From the NCBI GenBank assembly GCA_900660155.1, contig CABFPE010000155.1, positions 34,001 to 98,000 of the forward strand: 64,000 nt of DNA, in the 5' to 3' direction. Below, piece after piece: positions 11,637 to 23,481 of this stretch (the stretch's first letter is position 1; each line of letters starts with the position of its first letter). The DNA is from Hofstenia miamia. Its lineage: Eukaryota; Xenacoelomorpha; Acoela; Hofsteniidae. A program made the translations under genes and the position numbers. The notes under the pieces are model-generated. The model did not search any database, was not told the origin of the DNA, and saw only the letters and a list, made by a program, of their open reading frames with translations.

Positions 11637-12629
11637 ATGTTAGAGTGCTATAAATTCAAGAAACCGATTCATTTCATATTAAAAATGATAAACTCCACCT
11701 CGGAAGATGAGCATAACACTAGTGACGATTTCAGTGGGCTGAAGCTTGGAACTTCAATTGTTGTAGTTATTGGTATACCATTAAATTTAATTACGATAGT
11801 GCTTTATGTTTACAGCAAAAAACTTAAAAAATTCTACACTAACAGAATATTGGTAAGTCTAGCAATAACTGATTTTCTTACATGCTTATTTAAACTTTAC
11901 CAGGATTATTTTCAGGCTTCAATAAAAATTCCCCATGGAATATTTGGGGAAGCCTACTGTAAGTTCTTTGAATCTTCGTTTTATTTTTGGTGCGTTATTG
12001 ATATATCTGTTTACCATATTCTCTTTCTAGCTTTTGAACGCTTCTTAGCAGTCGTATTTCCAATAAAATACAAAAGTTTTGTCGCAAGCAAAACCTGGTT
12101 TATTGTTTGCTTTCTCCTAATTTACATTTTTGGATTCATAAAAAACCTTGATTTACCTTTTGCTTACAAAGTAGTTGGCTCAAACTGCGAGGAAATTGTT
12201 GAAAACTTCCACCCGAATGTTTCGTTATTTCTTGCTGGTTACTTTATACTCAGTACCATTTTCTTTCTCTGTATTACTCCTGTAGTTTATGTAACCATTA
12301 TTTTTAAAGTTTCTAAAAGAAAGATATTCACAAAGGAAAGTGATAACCTAAAAAAGCATAACATGAAGCTTTTAAGAATCTCTATTGTAATCACTGTTGC
12401 ATTTGTAGTGTGCACCGTTCCCTCCTATGTCCACATGTCTTTATACTATCTTCAGTATTATTACGCGTATGGATTTCAAGTTTCAATTTCGGATGAATTT
12501 TATGTAACTGCTGAACAATTCTCAGTAGCATCTTCTTTTATCAACCCTCTCATAAACATTCTTCAGAATCAAATGTACCAAGAGGAATTAACACGTGTAA
12601 TCAAGATTTGTTATAATTTCAAGCTTTAA
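11637..12629 (+). CDS. Rhodopsin-class (class A) GPCR, intronless
   Basis: A single 330-residue frame with seven hydrophobic helices and the class A landmarks. These are LAITD in TM2 (75-79), Cys108 at the top of TM3 pairing with Cys184, ERF (134-136) in place of DRY, Trp154 in TM4, Pro215 in TM5, CTVP (259-262) for CWxP, and NPLIN (303-307) for NPxxY. The extracellular N-terminus has Asn-Ser/Thr sites (NST, NTS). A start at the second Met (residue 17, ATG at 11685) would place these sites directly at the N-terminus and is at least as likely as 11637. It would sit in the plasma membrane and couple to G proteins; the ligand is unknown. Both ERF and the missing Tyr of NPxxY are unusual but occur in lineage-specific receptors. 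No introns or paralogues are seen nearby. Confidence 0.85.
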   Translation: MLECYKFKKPIHFILKMINSTSEDEHNTSDDFSGLKLGTSIVVVIGIPLNLITIVLYVYSKKLKKFYTNRILVSLAITDFLTCLFKLYQDYFQASIKIPHGIFGEAYCKFFESSFYFWCVIDISVYHILFLAFERFLAVVFPIKYKSFVASKTWFIVCFLLIYIFGFIKNLDLPFAYKVVGSNCEEIVENFHPNVSLFLAGYFILSTIFFLCITPVVYVTIIFKVSKRKIFTKESDNLKKHNMKLLRISIVITVAFVVCTVPSYVHMSLYYLQYYYAYGFQVSISDEFYVTAEQFSVASSFINPLINILQNQMYQEELTRVIKICYNFKL

Positions 12630-15600
12630 AAATTTATTATCTATATTAATCAATTCATTTTTGCCAAAACTAAGAAAATTAGTAGGCCAGAAAAACTAAA
12701 TATTTCAGAAAAAGTTGTTTAAGATTAAGAGGTGTAAAATTAGAGACCTTCAGAAAATTTGCAGATTTGCAGATATTTATTGGATGTCAAAAATGCATAT
12801 TTAATTTACCAATGTCTTTTAGAGTTTTTTCGTTCGGTTTTACAGCTTTTAAATTTTCTTATCATTACATTGAAGTTTTTTCAAAATTGCAATTCTTCAA
12901 ACAGAATTACGTCGAATAATATGATGTTAAATTATGTAGGCCAAAATGGTTTATCAAACCACCGATAAAAGGCAACAATAGTTTTAAAGCAATTCGAATT
13001 GTGTGATATAATTATTATCTTTCATAAATTTTAGTTAAAATGCATTTTCTTTTATTTTGAAAGAATTTCAATGCTTGAAAATACAATGAAATATATGTAT
13101 ATTGGCGCCTTGTTAGGGTTTTCCTCTTACAATCATGGTTTATTTGTGTGAGAAAATCTAAGAAATCGCAAAAGTAAAATACAAATTTGTTTAATTTAAT
13201 TAATGGACATGATAATTGTTTAGAAGTTTCTTAGTTTTAAAACTTACAGTATATTGCATTATATATTTTAGCATTTTAGATATTTTGTAAACTTAGTTAG
13301 TATATTGAGTTTGTATATTTTCAATTTTAAGTGCAAATATATACTATTACACGGCTAAAACTTTTAACATAAATTTTTAGGAGCTTATTACCGTACTATA
13401 ATTAAAGATTAGTTCTTATTGTTAAATTTAATGCAGGATATGTCAGTAATAAAAACAAGTGTTTTTGTCTACTGATAGCGGCTGATTTGAACGTTCTATC
13501 ACACTTTTTTGAGACAAATGTGACAATAATTGGCAGCTTGTTTTTGCATTCTTCTTAAGATTATTCTTTAATTAAGGTAAATCTTCAAGGATGTTTCAAT
13601 ATAAAAAATTATATTTTAAAATTTTCGAATAGATGCCTAATTCAATATGCCTCAAAAAACAAGCGTACACTTTTTCCAAAATTCTTATGTGTAATTTCTT
13701 ATTCTAAAATGAAGACTCTGTTCAGTATTAAAATGTTTAGTCATTTTAGATATGAAACTGCTTACATAGAGTAATGCTTTTGCGTTATTTCTCCTCCTCA
13801 ATCCCAAAATAGCGTTTGGAAAATATTTCTGCGTCCCAATTCCATGAAATTATCAACCATGTGAAAAAAAATTTCTCGAATTTGCACAGAAATTTTTAGT
13901 AAGAAATATTTCAAATCACTGCAAAATTGTAAGATAATAGATTTTTGTTCTTCTATACTATTGAAATATTCTTCGAATGATCCCTTGGATAAAATATTCA
14001 TCAAATTCATTATCTTAGCATGTGCGGTTTTTGGTCGCCATAATGAAGAAAAAATTTGATTTTCGCAAATCAAATAGTTTAGTGTGACTACTACACTTGT
14101 GAATATACTACTACTAATTGTTTTTTATTAGTATACGCATTTTTAAGCTTATTTTCTTCATAATTTATATGTGGACAGGTTATATTCATATTGAGATCCT
14201 GTAAGGTGGAAATTCAACTTTTTTTCAAACAAAATTGAATTTTCAAGATGAGATTTTGGTTTTGACATTTTCCAAATGCTTATATATCGGATTTCATTGC
14301 GAAAGTATTAATTTATATTTTTCAATTGAAGGAAATTGCTTAAAATGTAAATTTAATAATTTTTTAACAAAAATTTATCTGTTACACAAATTTGAAATAC
14401 TATATAATTAACTGAAATGCATTGACAAGAGTAGAAATTTGTGGAAAATGTAATACGCAAGACATTTAGCAGTACATCATGCAAGCTGTTCTGATAAAAT
14501 CTATTCCATTATGCTAAGTAAAGACAAAATTGTGTGGATACGTTAAGAGGAATTAACCAATAACACTTTGAAACTTTGTCGTAAACGCAGAGTCAGTCAG
14601 TCGAAGGACCAATTTATACTATTGTGACTATGTTTTTTCCAAAAATTTAGTCCTCGCTTTTAAACCGAATTTGTTGTCATCTGGGTAAAACAAGTCGAAA
14701 AAAATAGTAACCCAACCCAATCAGCACTTCTTAATTTTCATGCCGGTCGACCTGTGTGGGTTTTAGGGACATCAAATTGACCGGTATACAACTGATAGGA
14801 AATATATCTTAACTTGCAAAATTGATTAGAACCTAACTGAGTTTTTAATGTTTCGTATATGAGTACATAAATGAATATATTAAAAAACAATTGAATTAAT
14901 AATATAACAGATTGTAGTAAATATGTACAAATTCATTAATATTAATTGTTGTTCATTCCTTACTTTGAGAACAATAATTGATTCCACGGCGTTGCTTTGT
15001 TCTCAAAAAAACTTCTGCCATTTTACCGGGGTCCAAACATCTCGACCAAACCCAACTCAATCCAAACAGTTCAAACCATGGTTGTCATGTTCTTGTAATG
15101 TTGTCACAAATTTTTATGTAAATGCGAGTAATGAACTTGATCATTCAGATGGTCAGTAATTTGAAAAAAAATGCAAGACATACAAAATCTGAAGCAGTGC
15201 ACAACAATTTCGCAATAATGTGTAAAAGTAAAATAATTTCTCAATTAAAATTTTTTTATTGTTGCTGAATAACAGAGGCTGGATATGTTTCAAAATATGC
15301 TTACATTCCCGCTACGGTAACAATGCGTGAAAGGTTCATAATTTTAGAAATGCCTCAGTCGATGACAACTGACTAATTAAATTACCTTTTCTCTACATAG
15401 TCACTTTCAGAAACAATTGGTTGCAAATTTTAAGTACAAAGCTATTTTTGAGGGACAAAAGCAGAATTTTTATGTGGGCTTTGATTTTTTACTTTGTTTT
15501 GAATTTCAGTCGATAGATTTATATTCAACAATTCAGAATCAAGCAAAAAAAGATTGTCCATCAGAAGTTCTCAATAAATTCTTGATCGTACAATAATTGC

Positions 15601-15946
15601 AATGCAACAATTGAAATAATTTTTCCTAAATTTATAATTTCGAAATATCCATTTTTATACTTTGAGAAAATAGTTGTAATTTATTTTTGGGCAAAAGAAT
15701 GATTGTTGAGATCTTATTAAATAACACAAGGGTACAAAATTAAACTGTCAATATCTGAATATGAAAAGTACTGTTTTACTAGGTAGTTTTATGTGCTGAA
15801 TTTGAATTTCCTACTAGCTTCCCTACTGTAGGTGTCATTATCAAAAAATGAAAAAAAATTATCGTAAAATCACTGTTTTGTTTATGATTTTTTTTGGAAA
15901 ATTACACAAATAGCTACTTTAGAAGTATTGTGTACTTGACTTTTTT
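12630..15946. other. No gene recognised
   Basis: Only short frames. One minus-strand frame at 13798-14073 (91 codons) contains a segment, LKYFLLKISVQIREIFF, that faintly recalls the region before the dimerisation domain of hAT-type transposase relatives. The match is too weak to call. No transposon ends or RNA genes were recognised. Confidence 0.45.
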
Positions 15947-16710
15947 TTATGCTTGGTGCATTTTTAACGACACTCTAGCAATAGCCTCCAAACATAGGAG
16001 AGTCCCTCTGCTTTGATAGTTTATTTCAATTTTTAATATATATTGGTGCAATCTTTCACCTTGTTTGTCTGATACTTGACCGAGATTCTCTGAGAAAAAT
16101 GGCAAGAGCGAGTGCAAAAAATGAAGCTTGAATCTTATTCTAATCCCCATTTCTTGGTACGCCTCACTAAGCTTATCCACCTTACCTTACTAACATGGTT
16201 TTCAGATCTGTAGCTACCAAAAAATTGTCACAAACATCTTTAAAAGCATTCCATCAGAAAGCTCGATCTGTGTTAGACAGCCATTAAAGTAGAAGTCTTT
16301 CGCAGTCTTCTGATATCAGGACCGACTGGTACACCTTCGTCAAGCTCTGCTTCGGTTAGTTTTTTGTATTTAAAGCCATCCCCTTTTTGTCCATTTCCAC
16401 AAACCGATACCGATACATTTCATACTTCACTTCATTTTGAGGAATCAATGAAATGTCTCCATTCTTCTGCGTTGTGCACAAAATGTAACTCACAGAACAG
16501 ACCATCAACATCACTTAAATAGCACATAAGGTTTATGAGAAAATTTAGCTGTGGAACATGAACGCTGGCTTCATAATCCGGATCCAATGCTGCTTGTGGT
16601 ATCATCTTTTTCACTAAGCATTGTGTCTTATAAAAAGCCTCGGCTATTGGGCAGAACTGGCACTGGAGTTGCATCGTCGTGTGGTACCGTTCGTGTAGCA
16701 GATGGTACAA
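15947..16710 (-). pseudogene. Broken copy of a transposon-derived protein family
   Basis: Two minus-strand pieces are in the same order as in a protein family I recall as very multicopy in invertebrate genomes. The upstream piece (16710-16432) ends ELHFVHNAEEWRHFIDSSK. The downstream piece (16180-15947) reads MGIRIRFKLHFLHSLLPFF, then ENLGQVSDKQGERLHQ. The family is known to me from repeated uncharacterised proteins with KIHFLHSHLDFF and SDEHGERFHQD motifs. I do not know its transposon class. The copy is interrupted and surely dead. No terminal repeats were found. Confidence 0.5.
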
Positions 16711-17099
16711 TAGCTTATTTAAATGTATCTTTTGTTTTCGAAGTAAAACCAGATATATTAAATATATATATGAGGCGCCAAATTTTACACCAAACTAATA
16801 GTAGTACAAGGTTTTGACTACCTGAAATTTAGAAAGGCGCTGATTTACAATAGTAATTATAATATAAATATAACAGAAAGAGTTCGGATCATTGCTACAT
16901 TATCGATACATTATTCCGAGAAAGCCAAAAAGCAACCATGGAGCAATGAAATTCAAAACAAAACTAAAAGCTCATTAGATAATTAAAACCATTAAAGTAA
17001 ACTTCTGGTGAACCACCAGTTACGCTAATTATGCTAAATTAGTAATTTCGTTACAGATAATTAGGTCAAAATTGCATCAACATCTAAATAGAAATGTTG

Positions 17100-18276
17100 A
17101 GGTGATAGGCAAACCTTGACTTTCGGCATGGTTGTCTAGCTACATGGATGGTTGGAAACAAGCAGTTAGGGTCTCGAACAACATAATTTCAAAATAAATT
17201 GAAATTAAGCTGGGTATACCTCAAGGTGGCCCAATGAGCGGACCGTTATTTACAGAGAACACGAATGAAATAAACATTGAATCGATTAGTGTTTACCCTG
17301 ATCTTGGAAACGTTGGAAAATATTCGGACGACACAAGACTTCTTCACGTTATTAGAGCTGATCAAATTGAAAATGATTTTCAATCATATCATACCCCAGT
17401 AGATATGCTGATACGTTTGTCGGAAGATAAAAACTTAATTCTTAACCCCACCAAATCACAGGAAATTACCTTTTTTAATAAGCACAGCACTAACGACTTT
17501 TTCACCGCTGTTGATAAACAACATATTGTTGCCAGCGGGGAAGTAGTTCCACAGAAATCATTCGTTATGTACCTTGGTTTGATCATTGAGTCAACGTTAA
17601 CCTGGGAGAGACATGTTAACTCTATTGTTNACAGCACTAACGACTTTTTCACCGCTGTTGGTAAACAACATATTGTGGGCAGCGGGGAAGTAGTTCCACA
17701 GAAATCATTCGTTATGTACCTTGGTTTGATCATTGAGTCAACGTTAACCTGGGAGAGACATGTTAACTCTATTGTTGCCAGAATTAATTATATTACTAAA
17801 TCTCTTACCTTCTTGGTTACATTTATGGACCATAATACGAAAAAATTCATCTTTAAAACGTACATCGCTTCATTTTTTTTTTATGCCTGCGAAGTATGGG
17901 TTCCTGGGCTGGAAAAAAGACTTTGTTCAAAACTTAGAAAATGCATCAAGTTTTTCTCTATTGTTGCACATGTTGACCAGATTTACTTAATAAATATGAT
18001 GAATCAGTTATTCTATACAAGATTCCAAAAAACAGGTTTTAAAATTCAAAGTGACGTGAAGCATCCAATGTATCATAAGTTCCAAGAAATACTCTAAGCG
18101 TGAACTACCCGGCACATGGTATCCCTTCCTCCAGCTCGCACTGAGTTATATAAAAGGACATTTTACCACGCAGCTTGCAAATATTTGTTTGATGGCACTT
18201 ACCCATCTTTTCTTGTTTGTGTGTAGTATTCCTATTTATTGTATACGTACAGTACAGGAATAAATAAATAAATAAA
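17100..18276 (+). mobile_element. 5'-truncated LINE, reverse transcriptase and 3' tail
   Basis: The plus strand reads the second half of a LINE reverse transcriptase: GIPQGGPMSGPLF (motif B), YSDDTRLL (catalytic motif C, YADD type with Ser), MYLGLIIESTLTWERHV, and a C-terminal region to a stop at 18097. The 3' end is followed by AATA repeats near 18255-18276. Upstream of motif B the frame is broken and the endonuclease and fingers are missing, so the copy is 5'-truncated and inactive. It contains a single-N duplication of 146 bp (17484-17629 and 17631-17776), which inflates the open frame by about 49 codons. Confidence 0.8.
17484..17776. repeat. 146-bp direct duplication around a single N
   Basis: 17484-17629 and 17631-17776 have equal length and differ at only a few bases (for example GATAAACAACATATTGTTGCC against GGTAAACAACATATTGTGGGC). 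The N at 17630 is the junction. This looks like two haplotype or contig ends abutted during assembly. Confidence 0.85.
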
Positions 18277-19323
18277 AAATATATTCGGATTCAACATTAT
18301 ATAACTGACATAAAACACCCACTCAACATATATTCAGGTGACCCTTGTTTTCTTGTGTAATTTTACAAAATAGATTATGAAAATTTCGTAAGTTATTTAT
18401 TGAAGACTGCAGGCCCTGAATGTGAATAGTGGACCTGTTAATAAATATGAATAATGCTGGTACGCATGATGCATTTCACATGCCTAATTACAACTCCTGT
18501 TTTTCTTTTTTTACAACTGCTCACAATGATATTTTTTGGTTTATTAATATCCAAATATATTTTTATATTTTTTCAAGACTGCATTAAAAATAATGCAACA
18601 TACTATTGGGTGTCCCTAGTGTATGTCACTATGCAGACTTTGATTTTACTACTTGTTACTGATACGTGATATTATATTGCTGTTAAATGTCTTTTTGAAG
18701 TACGTCTCTTACTAACAGCAGTTGCAATCAGACAACTATTCCTTATTTTTATTTGCAGAGAACAGTGGCAAAAATTTTCAAACATCATAAGTTTTTCATT
18801 AAAGTCTATGAGCCTATTTCAGTGTATTTTTCGAATAAATTTTGCAAAGCTTACGAAATTTGTTTGGGAAGCAGTGTACATGTGATAACCTAGCTAAGCC
18901 ACTGGCTAATACAATTTAGTAAGACATGCTCACCTGTATTACATCTGGCTGCAAAGAATGTAATATTTTAGTGTTAATCTATGAATACAATTTGCAAGAG
19001 AAAAAATATGTTAGCATATTCTATAAATTACTATGTACTACTTAAGATATTGCATCAATTTAAAGAAACATACATGTACACTAAGATAAATATGATATTA
19101 AATAATTTCAGTATTTATTGCATATAGAACATTTGCTCTTTTTAATATTATGTAAAAATTGAGAACTGTATTTTATTTAGACACATTATTGCTTCATTAA
19201 GTTTCATCTATGCCTTAACAACAGCATTTGTAATTTAATACTCATCAGTTATTTTCAAAAATATCTTTTAAATATTTCAATCTGTCGAAATATCGCATCA
19301 ATATGTTACAATAATTGACTTGA
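18277..19323. other. No gene recognised
   Basis: AT-rich sequence between the LINE remnant and the dehydrogenase gene. The short hydrophobic frame at 18454-18669 has no recognisable family and is probably chance. Confidence 0.5.
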
Positions 19324-20166
19324 ATGTCTAAATTTTGTTCAGTCCATCATCTAGAAATGCTCAAAAACCAAAAGGCCATAGTTACTGGAGGTTTAAAAGG
19401 CATTGGGAAAGGAGTATCTGAAGCATTATTAAGAAATGGCGCAATGGTAGCAATAGTTGATATAGCTGACCATTTGTGGCATGAAATTAATAATGATTGG
19501 ACAAACAAATTTCCAAATGGACAATTTTACTATGTAAAATGTGATCTTTTCAATCGTCAAAGTACTATTTCTGCATTTAAAGAAGCCTATGAAATCCTTG
19601 ATGGTTTAAATATAGTAATTAACAATGCTGGTATATATGATGAAAGTGATTGGGAAAGATCAATTGATATTAATCTGAAGGCTATGATTCGTGTTGCATA
19701 TATTGGCATTAACTTAATGAGCAAGGAAAAAGGGCATTTTGGAGGAACTATAATTAATTCAGCATCAGGTGGAGGATTGTCCACAGTTGGGTTTCCTTCC
19801 TATTGCGCAGCAAAACATGGAGTAACATCTTTTACCCGTTCAATGTCTGCCATTCCTGAATTTTATAAACTGCATGGTGTACGGATTAATTCTATGTGTT
19901 TAGGAGCAGTGCATACTGACATGACACAACAACATGATCTGAGGCAATCCGAAGAGCTCGATGCACTTCCTTCACTGCATTTAGTAAATAAAATAAAACG
20001 GGAAATTGTTAATAGCATGTCATCTGAAGATATGATTCCGTTGGAAAAGGCAGGAGATTTGTATGTCAAGCTAATAAGGGATACAAACGCTCATGGAGAA
20101 AACATGATTTATATCAGCAAATATCAAAAGGAACCCTATTACCATGAATTCAAAGGACTTAATTGA
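19324..20166 (+). CDS. Short-chain dehydrogenase/reductase, 15-PGDH-like, intronless
   Basis: A 280-residue classical SDR, predicted to be a cytosolic NAD(H)-dependent oxidoreductase. The Rossmann motif TGGLKGIG is at 21-28, Asp46 at the end of the second strand favours NAD over NADP, NNAG is at 100-103, catalytic Ser148 lies in NSASGGG, and Tyr160 with Lys164 lies in YCAAK. The stretch INLKA, MSKEKGHFGGTIIN and HGVTSFTRS follow the order of 15-hydroxyprostaglandin dehydrogenases and their insect relatives. The substrate is not predictable. Length is close to the family (about 266) with a short extra N-terminus; Met12 (MLKNQKAIV) is the more typical start. The gene has no introns, so it may be a retrocopy or a genuinely intronless family member. 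AATAAA occurs near 20385. Confidence 0.88.
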   Translation: MSKFCSVHHLEMLKNQKAIVTGGLKGIGKGVSEALLRNGAMVAIVDIADHLWHEINNDWTNKFPNGQFYYVKCDLFNRQSTISAFKEAYEILDGLNIVINNAGIYDESDWERSIDINLKAMIRVAYIGINLMSKEKGHFGGTIINSASGGGLSTVGFPSYCAAKHGVTSFTRSMSAIPEFYKLHGVRINSMCLGAVHTDMTQQHDLRQSEELDALPSLHLVNKIKREIVNSMSSEDMIPLEKAGDLYVKLIRDTNAHGENMIYISKYQKEPYYHEFKGLN

Positions 20167-23100
20167 TTTATGAACATTAGTACACATGCATGCAAACGAT
20201 TACAGAAAATTTAGTATGATAAGAAATTGGTTACATCTTTATAAATTTCCAAGGTTTCAACAGCGTTCAGTACATAATGCTAACAACACTAAAAACATGA
20301 TTCACAACTCTTAATCAATATATAAATGCAGAAATTCTCAATTATGCAACTGCACACATTTGTGATTATAAATAGTAAATTAATGAATAAATTTAACTGC
20401 TAATGTACATATATATACAGTGATATCATTTTATTTCTGAGAATGAGTTAATTTGTAACTTTATAGCATGTTTATGAAGGAAACTAACACTCATTTAAAT
20501 GTGAGCAATTAATTTATGCTAAAGAAATTCCAAGTTCGCAAAAAATGTCCCAATCTTTTCAGCACTTCTTTAGATTAGTTGCAATATGGTCTTAAAGTTT
20601 TTCAAAAGGCTGACAGACTACCCCATGTGCCACCTTGAGTTCTTCTAAATTTGAAAGTCCCAATTTAGAAGTAAAAAGTACCTTTTTAAAATATTGAAAA
20701 AACATAATACAAATTTCCTGTATTAATGAGCCAATGAGTACTTGAGATAGATTTCATAAATAAATTCGCCACATTGGCCATTTCAAGTCCTTCAAAACAT
20801 TTCCGTTAAAGTATTAAGTGGAATGCGGAAGTCAAGGCTTAGATTTTAATTTTACAAAATTGATTAAAAAGTTTGCGCATTTTATGGCACAGATAACTCA
20901 GCTATTGCCATTTAGTAGTTTTTAAACATTTAAGTTTCTCCGGTTGTTATTGTGTTTGGTATTTCATTTTTAATCGTCTTAAAATTGTGTTTATGTCTTG
21001 TATCTCTTTTTGACATTTTTTACATTAGTGCCAATTTAAAATGTATATTTGAATGAAGCACTGTAAGAATATAAATAGAATGTTATAATCTAAGCAATGT
21101 TAAGCAGTGAAGCTTACATTAAAATTATTGAAGCGAACTAAGAAAAGAACTTAGCTAATTTGCATAACATTAATTATTTGTATAATTTAGGTCCAATGCT
21201 TTTAGAATGTTCCAAAAATTTAAACAAGAAATTTTGAAAATCAAAGTTGGAATTTTCTGACATCTTGTCACTCTGCCTCAGAAATATGTGATTAAAATCT
21301 TAGGAGCTTTTGATATTCCAAAATTACTGTCTTGTGTACTTGATCATCGAAATCTTCGGATTTTTTTTCTATAAATGTTGTTAATTGCGGATAATTTTAA
21401 ATGCGTTAATTTCCAAAATTCAATGTCAGTAACACGAAATGATAAATTATTGCTTGAAAAATGATGGTCAAAACTCAAAACAATTCAAATTCGTTGTTGA
21501 TCCATTGGACTCTAAGTCCTACATTTACCTAAACTTTAGGCATGGAGAAAATTCAAAAGAATTATAAATCAGAATTTTCAATGAAAATAACTAATCTTTT
21601 CAAGTAGGTTTCCCTCAACAATGCATCTTACTACAAATTTTCAACATCACATTGGCGTGTTCATCAATAGATGTATCTATGCGTCAAGATTTCTAAATGT
21701 CCTATTGGGCTTGGAGAAAAAATTTTTGAAAATGTGGAAAAATGATTTTTTCTTATTAAAGATCTAACGACTGTTTAAGGTGTCCAAAAGTGCTCAGCTA
21801 TAAGGCAAGTTCGATAGTAACAGCCTAGATTCGTATGAGTGTAATAATAATTATCCGATCTCCTACTAATAAAGGTTTGGTTAAAATATAGCTTACCGTC
21901 ATTTGATTGATATGGTTTTTCTGAAAATGCTCTGATATATAAATTATTCAGTAAATTTGTGTATCAGTTTCTGCTTCTGGAATTAGCATTTTATTTCATA
22001 CCAAGATTATCATTAATATGATTGAAATTGAAATCACTTGTTTATGTGTTGATTTTTTATTGTTAATGTAACAAACATCACAAAACAGTCTATGGAGCAT
22101 GCTATTATTCAAAGGATCCTATGATCTTAATAAATTTTATTCAAATGCACTACAATGAGAATACATAAAGTTTGGTGCGCAGAAATAAAAATAGCCTCTG
22201 TTTGATTTCTAGAAAAGTGTATTTTTACATGCACTCGGAATGTCTCTTCCAAGTACTTGATATTTGGAATGAATTAAAAATTGTAGTACTTCGCTACTCC
22301 GTTAAATTTTTCAAAACCACTGCTATCATATATCTTGAGAAATGGACGTTGGATTGTTTCATAATTTTTTCAGATAGCATAATTCTTCGTCAGAACTCAT
22401 AACTCTAGGACTTCATATAGTGTACTGAAATGACATTAAGCGTCCGGGCATAAAAATGTGGAATCTTTCAGCCTAAATCCACAGGCTTGCATAATTCTCT
22501 ATTTCTAAATTATTCTTAAGAAAGATCCCAAGACTTAAACTATGTGTAAAATTACATTTTGGGACAGTTTAAAAAACACTTATTTAATCTATTGGCTAAG
22601 ATAGTACGAATGTATGATATGTTGAAATTGGGACAATATTTTAGGGTAGGATTAAAACTCTTTCAGCCTTATTCAGGAAAAAAGTTAAGATTTGATGTAA
22701 ATTCAGTTGAACAACAACCAGTTCTCATAGCAATCAAATCGGGCGATAAAGGCCACTTGAAAATGAAAAACCATCGCAAGCAAAACCCAAAACAAATCTG
22801 CCGAACCAGTCCACTTGGAATGTTGAATATGTTACTGCATATTTACCAATTGATGAAATTAAATATGATTTGATCTCTATGTGTCTGATATTATTGTCAA
22901 TATTTTCATGAACATGGTTTCTTCAATGTTTTATAGAATCTTCCCAAATTTTGGAATATTCTTTTTCTAATTACCATTGATTCTTAAGCAATTAAAATGT
23001 TCAATGAAAATACAATCAAACAACAATTGTTTCAAGAACGAAATTGAATTCAAAATTAAAAAAAAATGCGAAAATCCTAATATCATATTCATGTAAATAA

Positions 23101-23446
23101 TTACAGCGTTACGTATGAAATTGTTAAAAATATTACAGCATTAATAGATAAGCTTCCTAAATTTCTGTAATGTAAGTATCAACTAAGCACCGGCACTCAA
23201 AATGTTAAGCACTATTGATAGACAGCAGATAAATGTAAAAAAGCATTTAACAAAAATTAAAAACTATCTAAAATAAAAAACATAAATAATTAGGAATGTA
23301 AAAGATGCTTTAATAAAAAATACTTTGAATAAAAAATAAATTTAACAGAAAGTGTATGCAGTAAGAAAATGGGAAAATTTCGAATTATTGAAGTTATTCG
23401 CGGTGATTTCTTCAAATAAGGACAAAATATATTTCAAAAAAGCCCT
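20167..23446. other. No gene recognised
   Basis: About 3.3 kb of AT-rich DNA. The frame at 22559-22873 (104 codons, plus) is the longest and has no family I recognise. I see no domain, splice pattern or transposon end here. Confidence 0.5.

Positions 23447-23481
<35 letters not shown>

Noticed and set aside
13798-14073. 91-codon minus-strand frame with faint hAT-like wording
   Set aside because: The similarity is limited to a few hydrophobic and Gln-Ile positions, with no ends or catalytic motif.
16551-16817. Plus-strand 88-codon frame
   Set aside because: Antisense shadow of the transposon-derived minus-strand remnant at 16432-16710.
22559-22873. 104-codon plus-strand frame
   Set aside because: No recognised family, no splice or promoter context, and composition like the surrounding DNA.
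23447-23481. (TTTA)n as a possible CRISPR-like or regulatory repeat
   Set aside because: It is the microsatellite tail of the adjacent LINE. No spaced repeats of the CRISPR kind occur anywhere in this eukaryotic window.
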